Source of the DNA: an uncultured beta proteobacterium
Lineage (GTDB): Bacteria; Pseudomonadota; Gammaproteobacteria; Burkholderiales; Burkholderiaceae_C
NCBI GenBank assembly: GCA_903930255.1
Contig: CAIYYA010000339.1
Location: 1 to 56,641, forward strand
DNA: 56,641 nt
Reading direction: 5' to 3'
Positions 54,870-56,641 of the stretch are shown here, piece by piece. The position numbers and the translations under genes are program-made. The notes below the pieces were generated by a model. It was not told the DNA's origin. It did not search any database and saw only the letters and a list, made by a program, of their open reading frames with translations. How positions within the stretch are numbered: the first letter of the stretch is position 1; every line of letters starts with the position of its first letter.

Positions 54870-55148
54870 TCAGCTCTTTTTGGGCATCATGGCCTTGGCT
54901 TCGTCCATGCTCATGCCTTTCATCTCCTTGCAAGTGCCTTTGGCAACATATTTCCACTCGCCTTTGTCCATATCCACTTTGGACTGACCCGCGCATGAGT
55001 GCACACCGGAAATACTGGCGCAGTCGTTTTGACCGGCTTTGGCAATGCCAAAGCATTTTTCTTTTTCGGCGGCTACGACTGGGGCTGCTAACAAGGCCAG
55101 CGACATCAAGGTAGCGGCGGTGGATGCGATCATGGTACGTTGGTTCAT
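54870..55148 (-). CDS. bufA1: Bufferin precursor, DUF2282 family
   Basis: 92-residue exported small protein. Signal peptide 1-27 (ending APVVAA), then a mature part with four cysteines in the family spacing: [23 protein letters not shown] and KGTCKEM (C32, C43, C52, C73). In the bufferin family MNIO enzymes convert two of these cysteines to 5-thiooxazoles and the peptide chelates copper in the periplasm. The C-terminal tail [13 protein letters not shown] fits DUF2282. First gene of the bufA1-bufB-bufC operon, with GGAGA ahead of the ATG. Confidence 0.93.
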   Translation of the reverse strand: MNQRTMIASTAATLMSLALLAAPVVAAEKEKCFGIAKAGQNDCASISGVHSCAGQSKVDMDKGEWKYVAKGTCKEMKGMSMDEAKAMMPKKS

Positions 55149-55246
55149 TTAAAAATCTCCAAAAAGTAGTGAATGGTAAAAAACAATTTGACCAGTAAAG
55201 CCAATAACCTCGGCTGTCTGATGATTCAGTGTGGCCTCTGGTTATG

Positions 55247-55278
55247 ATTTAGTCAGAGTAGGCTGAACTTTCTTACAA
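55247..55278 (-). promoter_or_regulatory. Candidate ECF promoter of the bufferin operon
   Basis: On the minus strand TGTAAG, a 17-base spacer and GACTAA lie about 100 bases before bufA1. Such spaced elements resemble ECF sigma promoters and could be read by the divergent sigma factor. The assignment is tentative. Confidence 0.25.
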
Positions 55279-55313
55279 GCTTCGGCAAAATTATTTTCCC
55301 CATCAGGTCAGAC

Positions 55314-55895
55314 ATGATAAACAGCGCAACACCAACCTATGCGGAACAACTTGTTGCGCACCGCGACTATCTGCTGCGTTTTGCTCGCCTGCAACTGCGC
55401 AATGATGCGTGGGCGCAAGACGCGGTGTCAGAGACCGTGCTAGCCGCTTTGAGTAAACCGTTGGCATTTGAAAGCCGATCCCAGCTTAAAACTTGGCTAA
55501 TTGGCATTCTCAAGCACAAGGTGATCGACATGTTGCGCTTGCATGGGCGTGAGATCAGCACAACCCCTGACGGCGCTGAGGAGGATGATCTTCTGGGTTT
55601 GATTGGTTTCGAAGCCGATGGCCATTTTTCCCAAGCACCATCCGACTGGGGTAACCCCGAGCAAGATCTGAGTGGTCGCCAGTTTTTGATGATCATGGAA
55701 GCTTGTACCAATAAATTGCCTGCGATTCAGGGGCGTCTTTTTTTGATGCGCGAATGGTTGGAGCTCTCCAGTGACGATATTTGTAAGGAACTCGGACTGA
55801 CTCCGACCAATCTGTATGTTCAATTGCACCGTGCTCGTTTGCGCTTGCGTGAATGTCTTGAAATCAACTGGTTTGCCAAGCCTGCTACATCATGA
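55314..55895 (+). CDS. ECF-type RNA polymerase sigma factor
   Basis: 193-residue sigma-70 family factor of the extracytoplasmic function type. Region 2 is LVAHRDYLLRFARLQLRNDAWAQDAVSETVLAALSKP with the -10 contacting segment SQLKTWLIGILKHKVIDMLR. Region 4 is LPAIQGRLFLMREWLELSSDDICKELGLTPTNLYVQLHRARLRLRECL, the -35 recognition helix. The linker between them (about 85-125) is long and acidic. It overlaps the anti-sigma gene by 4 bases and is divergent from bufA1, suggesting that it activates the bufferin operon. In related loci such factors respond to copper or other metals. Confidence 0.92.
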   Translation: MINSATPTYAEQLVAHRDYLLRFARLQLRNDAWAQDAVSETVLAALSKPLAFESRSQLKTWLIGILKHKVIDMLRLHGREISTTPDGAEEDDLLGLIGFEADGHFSQAPSDWGNPEQDLSGRQFLMIMEACTNKLPAIQGRLFLMREWLELSSDDICKELGLTPTNLYVQLHRARLRLRECLEINWFAKPATS

Positions 55896-56119
55896 TGCCA
55901 TTTAATCGAACCTGCAAAGAAGTCACGGCTTTGGTTATCGCTCGGGAAGACCGAACACTGCATTGGCCAGACCGACTGGCGCTGCAATTTCATATGGCCA
56001 TCTGCAGCAGTTGCCCAACCTTTGAACGCCAGGTGTTGACTATGCGTAATGCCATGCAGCAGTGGCGCAAATACCAGCAGACTGAAGGCTCTGAGCCAAG
56101 CAAGCAAGACCCAATTTGA
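55892..56119 (+). CDS. Short zinc-finger anti-sigma factor
   Basis: 75-residue cytosolic protein with a zinc-binding anti-sigma motif HMAICSSC (H-x3-C-x2-C) in LALQFHMAICSSCPTFERQV and an upstream cysteine (C8). No membrane helix is present, so it is a soluble ZAS-type anti-sigma factor that could sense metal or oxidants directly through the zinc site. The gene overlaps the sigma factor stop by 4 bases (ATGATG), typical of sigma/anti-sigma pairs. The tail after residue 55 is polar and probably disordered. Confidence 0.88.
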   Translation: MMPFNRTCKEVTALVIAREDRTLHWPDRLALQFHMAICSSCPTFERQVLTMRNAMQQWRKYQQTEGSEPSKQDPI

Positions 56120-56335
56120 TGCAGTTTCATGCATGAACCAACGATTTTTGTGGTTGACAGGAAATAATTGCATGAAATTGCAAAACTTGTCGTATCATGC
56201 GCGCCGTATTGTCTTTTTATAGCAATACGGAGTTTGCGGTGTATGTCAGTCTCGCGTCTGCTTGAATTCTTCAGTGGTTTGGTTGTTGCGGTTATGGACT
56301 CCATCGCGTTTTGAGTTATTTTGAGGAGTCCCTTC
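56120..56335. other. Leader region of the RRM protein gene
   Basis: This 216-base stretch between the anti-sigma and RRM genes holds a perfect 12-base palindrome TTCATGCATGAA at 56126-56137 and a TTGACA box at 56154-56159 with no convincing -10 at standard spacing. A long untranslated leader (about 130-160 bases) is likely if the promoter is near 56154. Long leaders are common in cold-shock-type genes. Confidence 0.35.
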
Positions 56336-56641
56336 ATGGGCAACAAACTTTACGTGGGCAACCTGCCTTATTCTTTCCGTGATGATGATCTGCAACAAGC
56401 ATTTTCAGCTCACGGTACCGTCTCTAGCGCCAAAGTCATGATGGAACGTGACACCGGCCGCTCCAAGGGTTTCGGTTTCGTTGAAATGGGTAGTGATGCT
56501 GAAGCACAAACAGCTATCAACGCCATGAACGGCCAGCAAATCGGTGGTCGCGGTCTGGTCGTCAACGAAGCACGTCCGATGGAGCCACGTCCTCCCCGCT
56601 CAGGTGGCGGTGGATTTGGCGGCGGCGGCGGTGGCGGCTAC
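56336..56641 (+). CDS. RNA-binding protein with RRM domain, 3' end outside window
   Basis: 102 residues visible. A single RRM occupies residues 3-80: RNP2 LYVGNL near 5-10 and RNP1 KGFGFVEM near 45-52, the typical fold for bacterial glycine-rich RNA-binding proteins. The sequence after RPMEPRPPRSGG turns into a glycine-rich tail (GGGGFGGGGGGGY) that runs past the window. GAGGAG lies before the ATG. Such proteins are often cold-induced RNA chaperones; that role is inferred. Confidence 0.92.
   Translation, partial: MGNKLYVGNLPYSFRDDDLQQAFSAHGTVSSAKVMMERDTGRSKGFGFVEMGSDAEAQTAINAMNGQQIGGRGLVVNEARPMEPRPPRSGGGGFGGGGGGGY

Noticed and set aside
1-56641. CRISPR arrays, tRNA/rRNA genes, insertion sequences or prophage
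   Set aside because: No regularly spaced direct repeats, no tRNA-like cloverleaf sequence, and no transposase, integrase or phage structural gene was seen on either strand.

Overview
The window looks like a chromosomal segment of a betaproteobacterium of order Burkholderiales, most likely a Comamonadaceae member close to Rhodoferax or Polaromonas. This is an inference from the gene types (DctPQM TRAP transporters with a DctS/DctR pair, a uronate TRAP locus, recCBD, a lipoprotein M48 protease) and from short palindromic repeats typical of such genomes. It was not tested by database search. Both ends cut through genes: a chemoreceptor on the left and an RRM protein on the right. I saw no rRNA, tRNA, CRISPR array, transposase or phage gene.

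Layout. 1-4617: partial chemoreceptor, periplasmic rhodanese-like protein, a possible histidine kinase scrap, an M20 metallopeptidase, a hotdog thioesterase and a metallo-beta-lactamase-fold hydrolase. 4742-11542: a C4-dicarboxylate-type TRAP locus (dctP-dctQ-dctM), a second Tat-type binding protein, and the divergent sensor kinase/regulator pair dctS-dctR. 11606-13126: a 6-phosphofructokinase and a thioredoxin-like protein. 13200-26038: a compact uronate island. kduI-kduD-kdgR-kdgK run leftward, kdgF runs rightward from the same intergenic region, uxaC-uxuB-uxuA run leftward, and a uronate TRAP transporter followed by uxaA runs rightward. Together these import hexuronates, convert glucuronate, galacturonate and 4-deoxy-unsaturated uronates to 2-keto-3-deoxygluconate, and phosphorylate it to KDPG. 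Palindromic TGAA...TTTCA sites upstream of three transcription units suggest control by the local IclR-type regulator KdgR.

26044-38680: a TSUP permease, a large Cache/PAS chemoreceptor and the recC-recB-recD operon, whose genes are joined by 4-base overlaps. 38816-40596: a hybrid histidine kinase broken by a small deletion. 40661-50885: housekeeping and accessory genes: gshA, an M48 lipoprotein protease, dbpA, two small proteins, a periplasmic repeat protein, a drug/metabolite exporter, an alpha/beta hydrolase, an old yellow enzyme and a FliB-like methylase. 50898-53039: an EAL phosphodiesterase with a degenerate GGDEF domain.

53148-56119 holds the most interesting system: a bufferin-type RiPP operon (DUF2282 precursor, DUF692/MNIO enzyme, DUF2063 partner) divergent from an ECF sigma factor and a short zinc-finger anti-sigma factor. 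The predicted role is a copper-binding, cysteine-modified periplasmic peptide. A second theme is a dispersed palindromic repeat of about 60 bases found at gene ends throughout the window, one copy of which lies in frame inside the DUF2063 gene.
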